DNA from: Kribbella pittospori
GTDB lineage: Bacteria > Actinomycetota > Actinomycetes > Propionibacteriales > Kribbellaceae
Reading direction: 5' to 3'
DNA: 64,000 bases
NCBI RefSeq assembly: GCF_004331465.1
Contig: NZ_SJKB01000001.1
Location: forward strand, 1,178,001-1,242,000
The notes beneath the pieces were generated by a model. That model did no database searches. It was given only the letters and a program-made list of their open reading frames with translations, and had not been told where the DNA came from. Made by a program: the position numbers and the translations under genes. Positions 41,742 through 49,787 of this stretch are shown here, one piece after another (positions within the stretch are counted from its first letter, which is position 1; each line of letters begins with the position of its first letter).

Positions 41742-42719
41742 TCAGGCCACCCGGAGGACCGTCTTGCCAGAGGTGGTGGCTGCCTCCAACTGCTGATGAA
41801 CGGCGGATGCGGCGGCCAGCGGCTCGACTCGGGGATCCGGCAGCGTCAGCCCGCCGGACTCGAGTGCGCTCAGGGCGTCCGCCAGATAGTCACCGATGGT
41901 GGCGGGAGAGCGCCGGGCAAGATCGCCGATGTTGAAGCCGGCGATGGTCTTGTTGGTCTTCCACAGGTCCCAGACGTCAGCGGTCCAGTCCTCGTACCGG
42001 CCGAGGTCGCCGTACACCACGACTCGGCCGAACGGAGCGAGTGCTTCCAGGCTCGCCTTGCGAACCGGGCCGCCGACCGGGTCCAGCACCAGATCGGCGC
42101 CGCGGCCGTCGGTGGCTTCGAGCACCTGTCCGGCGAAGTCGTCGCGGGTGAACACGGCGTCGTACCCGAGCGATCCGGCGAGCACGAGCTTGTCCGCCGA
42201 GCCGACCGTGCCGAAGACCCGCTCCGCGCCCAGCGTGCGCGCGATCCTGGTCGCGGCCGAGCCGACACCGCCGGCTGCCGCGTGGATCAGCACCGTCTCG
42301 CCCGCACGCAACCGGCCGGCGTCGTGGAGTACGCCGTACGCCGTCGGGAAGACGCACGGCAGTCCGGCCGCCATCGCCGCCGGTACGCCGCCGATCGGCC
42401 GGACGAAGGTGGCCTCGGCGACGGCGTACTCTGCATAACCGCCGAACCCGGGCAGGTACGCCGCGACCTCGTCACCTTCGGAGAGACCGCCGGTTCCGAC
42501 GCTGACGACCGTGCCCGAGACCTCCAGGCCCGGTACGTCGTACCCGTCAGGTCCATCGGGCGCACCGAACTCACCCCGGCGGTGCTGCACCTCCGCGAAG
42601 TTCACGCCCGCGTACGCCACCTGGATCAGCACCTGCCCGGCGCCGGCTTCGGGGACCGGACGATCGATCTCCTCGAAGACCTCGGGTCCACCGTTGGTCC
42701 TGAAGGCAAGCGCACGCAT
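41742..42719 (-). CDS. NADPH:quinone reductase-like MDR protein
   Basis: A 325-residue zinc-independent MDR enzyme: MRALAFRTNGGPEVFEEI, VAYAGVNFAEVQHRRGEFG, GLEVSGTVV, and the NADPH-binding segment VLIHAAAGGVGSAATRIARTLG. The ATG at 42719 has GGAAGGACC upstream. It is convergent with imuB (4-nt gap) and divergent from the VOC gene. The likely role is reduction of quinones or enones; the specific substrate is unknown. Confidence 0.88.
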   Translation of the reverse strand: MRALAFRTNGGPEVFEEIDRPVPEAGAGQVLIQVAYAGVNFAEVQHRRGEFGAPDGPDGYDVPGLEVSGTVVSVGTGGLSEGDEVAAYLPGFGGYAEYAVAEATFVRPIGGVPAAMAAGLPCVFPTAYGVLHDAGRLRAGETVLIHAAAGGVGSAATRIARTLGAERVFGTVGSADKLVLAGSLGYDAVFTRDDFAGQVLEATDGRGADLVLDPVGGPVRKASLEALAPFGRVVVYGDLGRYEDWTADVWDLWKTNKTIAGFNIGDLARRSPATIGDYLADALSALESGGLTLPDPRVEPLAAASAVHQQLEAATTSGKTVLRVA

Positions 42720-42822
42720 GAAGGTCCTTCCGATCGGCCGGCAGCGGTGAACGCCGACAACCTCCGGCCCGGCCCGGATATTCCGTGCGTCTCCGGACTG
42801 CGCCGCGGTTAGGTTTGTCCGC

Positions 42823-43209
42823 ATGCACAGGAGCAGGGTGTCGACGTTCTTGATCGATGTGCACCAGGACGAGGTGCCCGCGGCGGTCGGGTTCTGGTCG
42901 CAGGCGCTCGGGGTGCGGACCTCGTCGCCGCCCGGAGAGCCGCAGTTCACGTCGTTGCACGACGGCGTGCCCGGGTACGTGCTGGCGATCCAGTCGATCG
43001 ACGACGCGCCGCGGTACCACCTGGACATCGAGACCGACGACGTCGCCGCGGAGGTCGCGCGGCTGACCGGGCTCGGTGCCGTCGAGGTATCAAGCTGGCA
43101 GGGCTGTCACACGCTGCGGGCGCCCGGTGGGCATCTGCTCTGCGTGATCCCGGTGCACAGCGAGCCGGAGTACTTCGCCCAGAACGCGACCGTGTGGGGG
43201 AGTGAATGA
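42823..43209 (+). CDS. VOC/glyoxalase superfamily protein
   Basis: A 128-residue protein with the paired beta-alpha-beta pattern of the vicinal oxygen chelate fold: FLIDVHQDEVPAAVGFWSQALGV, RYHLDIETDDVAAEVARL and TLRAPGGHLLCVIPV. His and acidic residues at the expected metal positions are present (YHLDIE). No specific activity can be assigned. It overlaps the downstream gene by 4 nt. Confidence 0.82.
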   Translation: MHRSRVSTFLIDVHQDEVPAAVGFWSQALGVRTSSPPGEPQFTSLHDGVPGYVLAIQSIDDAPRYHLDIETDDVAAEVARLTGLGAVEVSSWQGCHTLRAPGGHLLCVIPVHSEPEYFAQNATVWGSE

Positions 43210-44018
43210 CACTCGTCGTCCGGGACCTCGTGCCTGCCTTCCTGGAGTTCTGGACCGACCCGAACAGACAGTGGGACGAGTACGCCGGCCAGCACCCGGA
43301 AGTGCTCAACGACTTCACCCGCACGGGCCGCACCCTCGAGCCTGAGCGCCTGGAGAAGGCCCTGGCGGCCTACCCCGAGCTCGAAGGCCGCATCCGCGCC
43401 AACGCACCACACGCCACCCGCTGGATCGAGGAGGCCGCCGCACGCGTCGTACCCGTCCTGGAAGCGGAGCACGTCGACATCCACGGCGTCGCGATGGTCG
43501 GACTGGGCACGTCGAACGGCTGGGTCGACAAGGGCACGCTGTACCTGGCGGTCGAGCTGATCCCGGACGAGCGATCGGCCGGGATCCTCGCGGCCCACGA
43601 GATCGCCCATGCTCTGCAGCTCCCACTGCCGGAGAACCCCTGGCCCGGCGACGGACCGCTCGGTCAGTCGATCTACAGCGAGGGCTTCGCCACCGCACTG
43701 ACCGCGGACCTGTTCCCTCAGTACAACCTCGCCGAGCACCTCTGGTTCGGACCCGGGTACGACGACTGGCTCGCCGACTGTGAGAGCCGGCGGCAGGAGG
43801 CCGAGGCGGCGATCCTGGCGGACCTCGACTCCGAGGACGACGCCGTCACCGGTCGCTACCTCACCATGAGCGGACAGACCAACTTCCCGAAGCGCATCGG
43901 GTACTTCGTCGGCACCCGCGTGATCCAGGCGCTGCGCCGCGACCACACCTGGCCGGAGCTGGCCCGCTGGTCGACCGACCGGGCGATGGACGAGGTCCGT
44001 GCGAGGCTGTCGGCATGA
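43206..44018 (+). CDS. Predicted Zn-dependent protease (DUF2268-like)
   Basis: A 270-residue protein with a clear HExxH metalloprotease motif in AAHEIAHALQ (His, Glu, His) and a downstream acidic region (SIYSEGFATALTADL) that could supply the third ligand Glu. The layout, with an N-terminal helical part followed by VGLGTSNGWVDKGTLYLAVEL, resembles DUF2268 predicted proteases. No signal peptide is evident, so it is probably cytoplasmic. The start overlaps the VOC gene and the end overlaps the methyltransferase gene, giving a three-gene coupled unit. Confidence 0.75.
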   Translation: MTLVVRDLVPAFLEFWTDPNRQWDEYAGQHPEVLNDFTRTGRTLEPERLEKALAAYPELEGRIRANAPHATRWIEEAAARVVPVLEAEHVDIHGVAMVGLGTSNGWVDKGTLYLAVELIPDERSAGILAAHEIAHALQLPLPENPWPGDGPLGQSIYSEGFATALTADLFPQYNLAEHLWFGPGYDDWLADCESRRQEAEAAILADLDSEDDAVTGRYLTMSGQTNFPKRIGYFVGTRVIQALRRDHTWPELARWSTDRAMDEVRARLSA

Positions 44019-44782
44019 GCGACCTGGCGGGAACGTTCCAGCACGAGGCAGTGGCAGAGGCATATCAGCATCGCCCGCCGTACCCGGACGAAGTGTTCGA
44101 CCGGCTCGTGGCGCTGATCACCGACGAGCCGAGGACGGTGCTCGACATCGGCGCCGGCGAGGGAGCGCTCGCGCGGCCGTTGGCGCCGACGGTCGAGCGG
44201 GTCGACGCGATCGACATCTCCCCGGCGATGGTCGACGCGGGCCGCAACCGGCCGGGCGGTGACCACCCCAACCTGCGCTGGCAGGTGAGCGGCATCGAGA
44301 ACGCCGAGCTGCACGGCCCGTACGCACTGGTCACCGCAGGCGCGAGCATCCACTGGATGCCGTGGGAGGAGACGTTCGCCCGGATCGTCCCGCACCTGAC
44401 ACCGAACGCGCAGCTCGTCATCATTGAGCACGGCCCAGTCGACATGCCGTGGTGGGACGGCGTCGCGGCCAGCATCAAGCGTCATTCGCGCAACCAGAGC
44501 TACAACCCGGCGTACAGCGTGGTCGACGCGATCCAGGAGCGCGGGCTGCTCGAGCCGACGGGCACGGTGCGGACAACGCCGATCACCTTCCCGCAGCGCG
44601 TTGCCGACTACATCGAGCAGTTCCACTCGACCTCGTCACTCGCTCGGGACCTGATGTCCGAGGAGGAGGCTGTCGAGTTCGACACCGCGATCGAGCAGGC
44701 AGTCACGCCGTACGCGAAGGACGGCGTACTGGAGTTGCAGGTGGTCGCCCAGCTGAGCTGGGGCCGTCCGCTCGCACCTTAG
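44015..44782 (+). CDS. Class I SAM-dependent methyltransferase
   Basis: A 255-residue protein with FQHEAVAEAYQHRPPYPDEVF near the start, motif I VLDIGAGEGALARPL, an acidic motif VDAIDISPAMVDAGR and a later ALVTAGASIHWM. This matches the UbiE/trans-aconitate methyltransferase-like group. The substrate is unknown. It shares TTAG at its stop with the convergent sigma factor gene. Confidence 0.88.
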   Translation: MSDLAGTFQHEAVAEAYQHRPPYPDEVFDRLVALITDEPRTVLDIGAGEGALARPLAPTVERVDAIDISPAMVDAGRNRPGGDHPNLRWQVSGIENAELHGPYALVTAGASIHWMPWEETFARIVPHLTPNAQLVIIEHGPVDMPWWDGVAASIKRHSRNQSYNPAYSVVDAIQERGLLEPTGTVRTTPITFPQRVADYIEQFHSTSSLARDLMSEEEAVEFDTAIEQAVTPYAKDGVLELQVVAQLSWGRPLAP

Positions 44783-45969
44783 AGCGCGTCGGCGCGGCCC
44801 TGAAGGTAGAGCTGCTCGGGAACGCTTTGTGTCAGCCGCGCAGCCTCCTGGTACGCCTCCCGCGCAGCGGACCGGTCACCGGACAGCTCGAGCAGGTGCG
44901 CGCGTACGGCGGCCAGCCGGTGATGGTCCCGCAACGCGGGGTCGGCGTCGTCGAGCAGTGCGAGCCCGGCCGCGGGACCGTGCACCATGGCGACGGCGAC
45001 GATCCGGTTCAGAGTGATCATCGGGCCGGGCGCCATCGTCTCGAGCAGTTCGAACAGCATCAGGATCTCGCGCCAGTCGGTGTCCTCGGCGCGCTTCGCC
45101 TCGTCGTGCACCGCCGCTATCGCAGCTTGCAACTGGTACGGACCGACCGGTGCGGTGCGCAGGGTCGAGGCGATCAGCGCAGTGCCTTCGGCGATCGCGC
45201 CGGCGTCCCACAACGAGCGGTCCTGCTCCGGCAACGGCACCAGCGCACCGTCGGCCGTCGTACGGGCCGGCCGGCGTGCATCCGTGAGCAGCATCAGCGC
45301 CAGCAGTCCGGCGACCTCGCCCTCGTCCGGCAACTGCTCGCGAAGCTGCCGGGTCAACCGGATCGCCTCGGTGCTCAACTCGACCCGGTGCAGCGACGAG
45401 CCGGACGACGCGGTGTACCCCTCGTTGAAGATCAGATACAGCACGTGCAGTACGGCGGCCAGTCGCTCGGGCTGCTCGGCCGCCGGCGGGAGCGCGAACC
45501 GGGCATCTTGCAGCTTCGCCTTGGCGCGGCTGATCCGCTGCCCGATCGTTGCCTCCGGCACCAGAAATGCTCTGGCAATCTCGCCGGTGGTGAGGCCGCC
45601 GACCGCACGCAGAGTGAGCGCGATCTGCGACTGGGGCGTCAGCGCCGGGTGACAGCACAGCATCAGCAGCGTCAAAGAGTCGTCGACCGATGGCGCGGGA
45701 TCCGGGTCCGGGGGAGTCTCCAACGCCACGGTCTCTTCGCGCCGCTGCCGAGCCGCCTCGCTGCGCAGTACCTCGATCCGCCGCCGCGACGCGACCGTGA
45801 TCAGCCAGCTGCGCGGGTTGTCCGGTACGCCGTCGCCCGGCCACTGCAGCGACGCGGCCAGCAGCGCCTCCTGGACCGCGTCCTCGCACGCGTCGAAGTC
45901 GCCGTACCTGCGGACCAGCGCGCTCAGGACCTGAGGTGCTTGCTCGCGCAGCAGCTCCTCGATCGGCAT
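44779..45969 (-). CDS. ECF42-type RNA polymerase sigma factor
   Basis: A 396-residue ECF sigma factor. Region 2 is near the N-terminus (RRYGDFDACEDAVQEALLAA, then NPRSWLITVASRRRIEVLR) and region 4 is around TLRAVGGLTTGEIARAFLVPE. The ~200-residue C-terminal SnoaL-unlike helical (TPR-like) extension containing LYLIFNEGYTASSG is characteristic of the ECF42 group. ECF42 sigma factors are encoded next to DGPF/YCII proteins, as here. The ATG at 45969 overlaps the TGA of that partner gene, so they are coupled. Confidence 0.9.
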   Translation of the reverse strand: MPIEELLREQAPQVLSALVRRYGDFDACEDAVQEALLAASLQWPGDGVPDNPRSWLITVASRRRIEVLRSEAARQRREETVALETPPDPDPAPSVDDSLTLLMLCCHPALTPQSQIALTLRAVGGLTTGEIARAFLVPEATIGQRISRAKAKLQDARFALPPAAEQPERLAAVLHVLYLIFNEGYTASSGSSLHRVELSTEAIRLTRQLREQLPDEGEVAGLLALMLLTDARRPARTTADGALVPLPEQDRSLWDAGAIAEGTALIASTLRTAPVGPYQLQAAIAAVHDEAKRAEDTDWREILMLFELLETMAPGPMITLNRIVAVAMVHGPAAGLALLDDADPALRDHHRLAAVRAHLLELSGDRSAAREAYQEAARLTQSVPEQLYLQGRADAL

Positions 45970-46337
45970 CAGGTGTACGCCGACAGATCGCGGACCGGCC
46001 GTACTTCGACGATGCTGAACGGCGCCTCCGGGATCTGCCCGACGATCTCCACGGCGCGGTCCAGGGAGTCGCAGTCGAGCAGGTAGAACCCGGCCAACTG
46101 CTCCTTGACCTCGGCGAACGGGCCGTCGGTGGTCATCGGGAGACCGTCGCGGATGAGCACCTGCTTGGTGGTGGCAGGGTCGTCCAGCGACTCCGACGCG
46201 ATCAGCTCTCCCCGGGCCGCGAGCGCCTCGTGCAAGGCGGCGTACCCGGCCATCCCTTCCTTCTTCTGTTCGTCGCTCAGCGCGTCCCAGACCTTGCGCG
46301 ACTCCGGATTGCCGTAGATCAACACCAGGAACTTCAT
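45969..46337 (-). CDS. YCII/DGPF-domain protein, ECF42 partner
   Basis: A 122-residue YCII-related protein: MKFLVLIYGNPESRKVW and the DGPFAEVKEQLAGFYLLDCDS segment carry the DGPF signature. It is first in the minus-strand pair, with GAGAGG 5 nt before the ATG at 46337. The function of DGPF proteins in ECF42 control is not firmly known. A 23-bp hairpin lies 27 nt upstream of its start. Confidence 0.9.
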   Translation of the reverse strand: MKFLVLIYGNPESRKVWDALSDEQKKEGMAGYAALHEALAARGELIASESLDDPATTKQVLIRDGLPMTTDGPFAEVKEQLAGFYLLDCDSLDRAVEIVGQIPEAPFSIVEVRPVRDLSAYT

Positions 46338-46363
46338 CCGCACCTCTCCCGTTCTCCAGGCTA

Positions 46364-46422
46364 AGCCTCGATCCGTGGATCCTGGCGCGCTGCGCGGCGG
46401 CCAGGATCCACGGATCGAGGCT
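46364..46422. repeat. Perfect 23-bp inverted repeat (hairpin) upstream of the YCII/ECF42 pair
   Basis: AGCCTCGATCCGTGGATCCTGGC-type arm at 46364-46386 (23 nt; key internal site GTGGATCC) pairs perfectly with 46400-46422, leaving a 13-nt GC-rich loop (46387-46399). Both arms are flanked by CTAAGC-like sequence. It is not followed by a T-run on either strand. It could be an attenuator or terminator in the leader of the minus-strand pair, a protein-binding palindrome, or a REP-like mobile element. Confidence 0.9.
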
Positions 46423-46520
46423 AAGCATCACCCTTGAGTATCGATCGGGTCACTGGTTTGCAGCGGGCGTAGCGGGATCGGCGGCGGCGCGTTCTGGTAT
46501 CAGGGGATCGGTATCAATGG

Positions 46521-46552
46521 GGATGGCCGGGCCTGCCCCGGGATGGCCGGGC
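46521..46552 (+). repeat. Direct repeat GGATGGCCGGGC in the pgsA-like leader
   Basis: GGATGGCCGGGC occurs at 46521 and again at 46541, a 20-nt period, about two helical turns. It lies 65-96 nt upstream of the pgsA-like start and could be a regulator site or chance low-complexity sequence. Confidence 0.6.
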
Positions 46553-46616
46553 GTAAACCTGTCCGGCCGCCCAAGTACAGTTACGACCGGTATCCAGGGT
46601 GAGAGGGAGGGGTCGC

Positions 46617-47213
46617 GTGCCGGATGTGGAAGTGTCCGATCGGGTACTCACGATCCCGAACGCGCTCAGCTTCCTCCGGTTGCTGGGGGTGCCGCTGTTC
46701 CTGTGGCTGATCCTCGGGCCGCAGGAGGACGGCTGGGCCCTGCTGGTGCTGGCCGTGTCCGGGTTCACCGACTGGGCCGACGGCCAGATCGCCCGGCGGA
46801 TGAACCAGACCAGCCGGCTCGGGCAGATGCTCGACCCGGTCGCGGACCGGCTCTACATCTTCGCCACCGTGATCGGCCTGGCACTGCGCGACATCATCCC
46901 GTGGTGGCTGGCGATCGCGCTGCCGCTGCGCGACCTGCTGCTCCTCTTCACCCTGCCGGCGCTGCACCGCCGCGGCTTCAACGCGCTGCCGGTGCACTTC
47001 CTCGGCAAGTCGGCCACCTTCTGCCTGCTGTACGCGTTCCCGCTGCTCCTGCTCGGCGACGGTGACAGCACCCTCAACCTGCTCGCCCGGGTCTTCGGCT
47101 GGGCGTTCGCGATCTGGGGGACCGGGCTGTACTACTGGGCCGGTGCACTGTACTTCGCCCAGCTCCGCCACCTCGTCCAGACGGTGAAACCGATCAACGA
47201 CCCGGCCGGGTAG
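46617..47213 (+). CDS. CDP-alcohol phosphatidyltransferase (PgsA-like)
   Basis: A 198-residue membrane enzyme with the catalytic signature DGQIAR-x8-G-x3-D-x3-D (DGQIARRMNQ...LGQMLDPVAD) and four to six hydrophobic segments. It transfers a phosphatidyl group from CDP-diacylglycerol to an alcohol such as glycerol phosphate or inositol phosphate; the acceptor is not resolved. The GTG at 46617 has GGGAGG upstream. It heads a block whose order matches Mycobacterium tuberculosis Rv1822 (pgsA2) to Rv1832. Confidence 0.9.
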   Translation: MPDVEVSDRVLTIPNALSFLRLLGVPLFLWLILGPQEDGWALLVLAVSGFTDWADGQIARRMNQTSRLGQMLDPVADRLYIFATVIGLALRDIIPWWLAIALPLRDLLLLFTLPALHRRGFNALPVHFLGKSATFCLLYAFPLLLLGDGDSTLNLLARVFGWAFAIWGTGLYYWAGALYFAQLRHLVQTVKPINDPAG

Positions 47214-47217
47214 ACCT

Positions 47218-48069
47218 GTGTCCCAGACTGCGCCACCGAAGGATGGCCCACCCAAGCCGCGGCGCGTCGACGCGTCGATGTCGTTGCTGAACAACCTCAT
47301 GGCCCACCCGCTCGACGAGGGGTACGCCGTCGCCGCCAGGACCCGCCCGAAACAGGACGGGCGCCCGGCGAAGACCCGGCACCGCGTGATGCTGGTGGTG
47401 GCGTTGCTCGTGCTCGGGTTCCTGCTCGCGGTCGCCGCCTCGCAGAACTACCGCAGCGCGCCCGAGGCGGAGAAGCAGCGCAAAGAGCTGATCACCCGGA
47501 TCAACCAGGCCGACACCCAGCTGAACGGCCTGCGCACCCGGCAGTCGCAGCTGGCCGACGAGGTACGCCGGTTGCAGGCCAGCGGACTGAGCAACACGAG
47601 CTCGGGCGCGGTGCTGCAGCAGCAGCTGGACGCCCTCGAGCTGCAGACCGGCGCGATCTCGGCCACCGGGCCGGGGATCAAGGCGGTCATCGACGACGCG
47701 AAGGACGCCGACAAGGAGGGCCGGCTGCTCGACGTCGACCTGCAGCAGCTGGTCAACGGACTGTGGACCTCGGGCGCGGAGGCGATCTCGGTCAACGGTC
47801 ACCGGCTCACCTCGATGACCGCGATCCGCGGCGCCGGGAGCGCGATCACGGTCGACTACAGCTCGCTCACCCCGCCGTACACCGTGCTCGCGATCGGGGA
47901 CACCACGACCATGCCGGCCCGGTTCTCGCAGAGCTCGGGCGGCCAGTGGGTGCAGTACCTGGTCAGCAACTTCGATGTCCGGATGACGATCACGACGGAG
48001 GACTCCTTGCTGGTGCCGGCCGATGCGACCATCGCGCTGCGATACGCGAAGGTGAGTGGACCGAGATGA
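47218..48069 (+). CDS. DUF881 membrane-anchored protein 1
   Basis: A 283-residue protein with one N-terminal transmembrane segment (VMLVVALLVLGFLLAVAAS, about residues 59-77), a coiled-coil stretch (EKQRKELITRINQADTQLNG) and a DUF881 domain (SATGPGIKAVIDDAKDAD, GAEAISVNGHRLTSMTAIRG). The function is not established, but the gene neighbours cell-division and lipid genes in most actinobacteria. It starts at GTG 5 nt after the pgsA-like gene and overlaps the next start. Confidence 0.88.
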   Translation: MSQTAPPKDGPPKPRRVDASMSLLNNLMAHPLDEGYAVAARTRPKQDGRPAKTRHRVMLVVALLVLGFLLAVAASQNYRSAPEAEKQRKELITRINQADTQLNGLRTRQSQLADEVRRLQASGLSNTSSGAVLQQQLDALELQTGAISATGPGIKAVIDDAKDADKEGRLLDVDLQQLVNGLWTSGAEAISVNGHRLTSMTAIRGAGSAITVDYSSLTPPYTVLAIGDTTTMPARFSQSSGGQWVQYLVSNFDVRMTITTEDSLLVPADATIALRYAKVSGPR

Positions 48070-48398
48070 TCGCCGTACTCGGACTGGTGATCGGTGTGGT
48101 GATCGGCCTGCTGGTCGCGCCCGATGTCCCGGAGTGGGCCCAGCCCTACCTGCCGATCGCGGTGGTGGCCGCGCTCGACGCCGTCTTCGGGGCGCTGCGC
48201 GCGTTCCTGGACGGGATCTTCGACGACAAGGTGTTCGTCGTGTCGTTCGTGTCCAACGTGCTGATCGCGGCGCTGATCGTCTACCTCGGCGACCAGCTCG
48301 GCGTCGGCTCCCAGCTGTCCACCGGCGTGGTCGTCGTCCTGGGCATCCGCATCTTCACCAACATGGCCGCGATCCGGCGGCACATCTTCCGGGCCTGA
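48066..48398 (+). CDS. DUF1290 small basic membrane protein
   Basis: A 110-residue integral membrane protein of the small basic protein (Sbp) family with three to four hydrophobic segments (IAVLGLVIGVVIGLLV, LPIAVVAALDAVFGALRAFL, VLIAALIVYLGDQLG). In Gram-positives the gene is linked to division genes. The ATG overlaps the DUF881-1 stop (ATGA). An upstream open frame is a shadow. Confidence 0.88.
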   Translation: MIAVLGLVIGVVIGLLVAPDVPEWAQPYLPIAVVAALDAVFGALRAFLDGIFDDKVFVVSFVSNVLIAALIVYLGDQLGVGSQLSTGVVVVLGIRIFTNMAAIRRHIFRA

Positions 48399-48399
48399 C

Positions 48400-49233
48400 A
48401 TGAGTGACGACACCCCCGACACCAGCAAGCCGGACTCGGTCGAGCAGCCGCATCCGGACGAGCCGACGCCGATGCCGCAGGCCAAACCCAAGCCCCGGAC
48501 GCCGAACCTGGCGCTGCGCCGGCTGCGGACCGGGTTCAAGCCGTCCCGCGGCCAGGCGATCGTCGCCGTCGTACTGGCGCTGGTCGCCTGTGTGGCCGTC
48601 GTCCAGGTCCGGGTCAACCGCGCCGACGACGGTTACCAGAACGCCCGCCGCGAGGACCTGATCGCGATCCTGGACGGCCTGGGCCAGAACACCCGCCGGC
48701 TGGAGAGCGAGATCGCCGAGCTGGAGGAGCGGAAGAACTCGCTGTCCTCGAGTGCGGACAAGGCCCAGACCGCCCGCGAGCAGGCCGAGGCGCAGGTGCG
48801 CACGCTCGGCATCCTGGCCGGCACGCTGCCAGCCCAGGGCCCGGGCGTCCGCATCACGCTGAACGACCCCGAGTCGAAGATGACGTCGAGCAACCTGCTG
48901 GACGCGATCGAGGAGCTGCGCGACGCCGGCGCAGAGGCGATCCAGATCAACGGCGCCGCCCGGGTCGTCGCGAGCACGGACTTCGTCGACGACGCCCCGG
49001 GCATCCGGATCGACGGTCAGAAGCTGGACTCGCCGTACGTGATCGAGGCGATCGGGGAGTCGCACAACCTGGCCGAGGCGGCCAACTTCCCCGGCGGCCT
49101 GGTCAGCGAGGTGACCGGTCCGCAGGTGGGTGGAACGGCCGAGGTGACCGAGCTTCCGCAGGTCCAGATCACCGCCTTGCACGCCCCGGAGGAGCATCGC
49201 TACGCTCGCCCGGCGCCCAGCCCGACCAAGTAG
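48400..49233 (+). CDS. DUF881 membrane-anchored protein 2
   Basis: A 277-residue paralogue of DUF881 protein 1. A Pro-rich N-terminal cytoplasmic tail is followed by a transmembrane segment (AIVAVVLALVACVAVVQV, about residues 47-64), a coiled coil (ARREDLIAILDGLGQNTRRL) and the DUF881 fold (GPGVRITLNDPESKM, GAEAIQINGAARVV). It starts one base after the small basic protein. Equivalent to Rv1825 by position. Confidence 0.88.
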   Translation: MSDDTPDTSKPDSVEQPHPDEPTPMPQAKPKPRTPNLALRRLRTGFKPSRGQAIVAVVLALVACVAVVQVRVNRADDGYQNARREDLIAILDGLGQNTRRLESEIAELEERKNSLSSSADKAQTAREQAEAQVRTLGILAGTLPAQGPGVRITLNDPESKMTSSNLLDAIEELRDAGAEAIQINGAARVVASTDFVDDAPGIRIDGQKLDSPYVIEAIGESHNLAEAANFPGGLVSEVTGPQVGGTAEVTELPQVQITALHAPEEHRYARPAPSPTK

Positions 49234-49258
49234 CTGTTCGAGCGAAAGAGGAACGAAG

Positions 49259-49642
49259 GTGTATCCCGAAGACCTGAAGTACACGGCCGAGCACGAATGG
49301 GTGAAGGCCGACGGCGACGGCCCGGTGCGGGTCGGCATCACCGACTTCGCGCAGGACGCGCTCGGTGACATCGTGTACGTGCAGCTGCCCGAGGTGGGCA
49401 GCGCAGTACGGGCCGGTGACGCCTGTGGCGAGCTCGAGTCGACCAAGAGTGTCAGCGATCTGTTCGCCCCGGTGAACGGCACGGTGACCGCGGTCAACGA
49501 GTCGCTCGCCGACCAGCCCGACCTCGTCAACAGCGACCCGTACGGCGAGGGCTGGCTGCTCGACATCGACGTCGAGGACACCGCCGAGGTCGAGGCGCTG
49601 ATGGACGCGGAGACCTACCAGGGCCAGCTCGACCCGAGTTGA
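49259..49642 (+). CDS. gcvH: Glycine cleavage system H protein
   Basis: A 127-residue lipoyl carrier protein that shuttles the aminomethyl group between GcvP and GcvT. The lipoylated Lys lies in CGELESTKSVSDLFAPV; KYTAEHEWVKADG at the N-terminus is typical. The start is a GTG with GAACGAAGG upstream. A GC-rich hairpin follows the stop. gcvP lies 3.5 kb downstream on the same strand; no gcvT is present in the window. Confidence 0.95.
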   Translation: MYPEDLKYTAEHEWVKADGDGPVRVGITDFAQDALGDIVYVQLPEVGSAVRAGDACGELESTKSVSDLFAPVNGTVTAVNESLADQPDLVNSDPYGEGWLLDIDVEDTAEVEALMDAETYQGQLDPS

Positions 49643-49644
49643 CC

Positions 49645-49664
49645 GGAGCCGGCTTGCCGGCTCC
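49645..49664 (+). terminator. Hairpin after gcvH, possible terminator
   Basis: GGAGCCGGC-TT-GCCGGCTCC is a perfect 9-bp inverted repeat immediately after the gcvH stop. No T-run follows, so termination would be of the tract-less kind common in actinobacteria. Confidence 0.55.
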
Positions 49665-49677
49665 TGATAGGTTGGCC

Positions 49678-49709
49678 GGACCTCAACCGCTGGTCGAGGG
49701 TTGAGGTCC
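49678..49709 (+). repeat. 11-bp inverted repeat between gcvH and garA
   Basis: GGACCTCAACC (49678-49688) pairs perfectly with GGTTGAGGTCC (49699-49709) around a 10-nt loop. It lies 78 nt before the garA start and could be an operator or an attenuating leader hairpin. Confidence 0.65.
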
Positions 49710-49787
49710 GCGATTCTGCGTCCACACTTGTTCATACGGGGTCTACGAAAACGTCGCCGGACCGCCGGCGATCGGGAGGATCACAGC

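Noticed and set aside
46364..46422. The 23-bp hairpin as a terminal inverted repeat of an insertion sequence
   Set aside because: The arms are only 13 nt apart with no transposase and no flanking target duplication visible.
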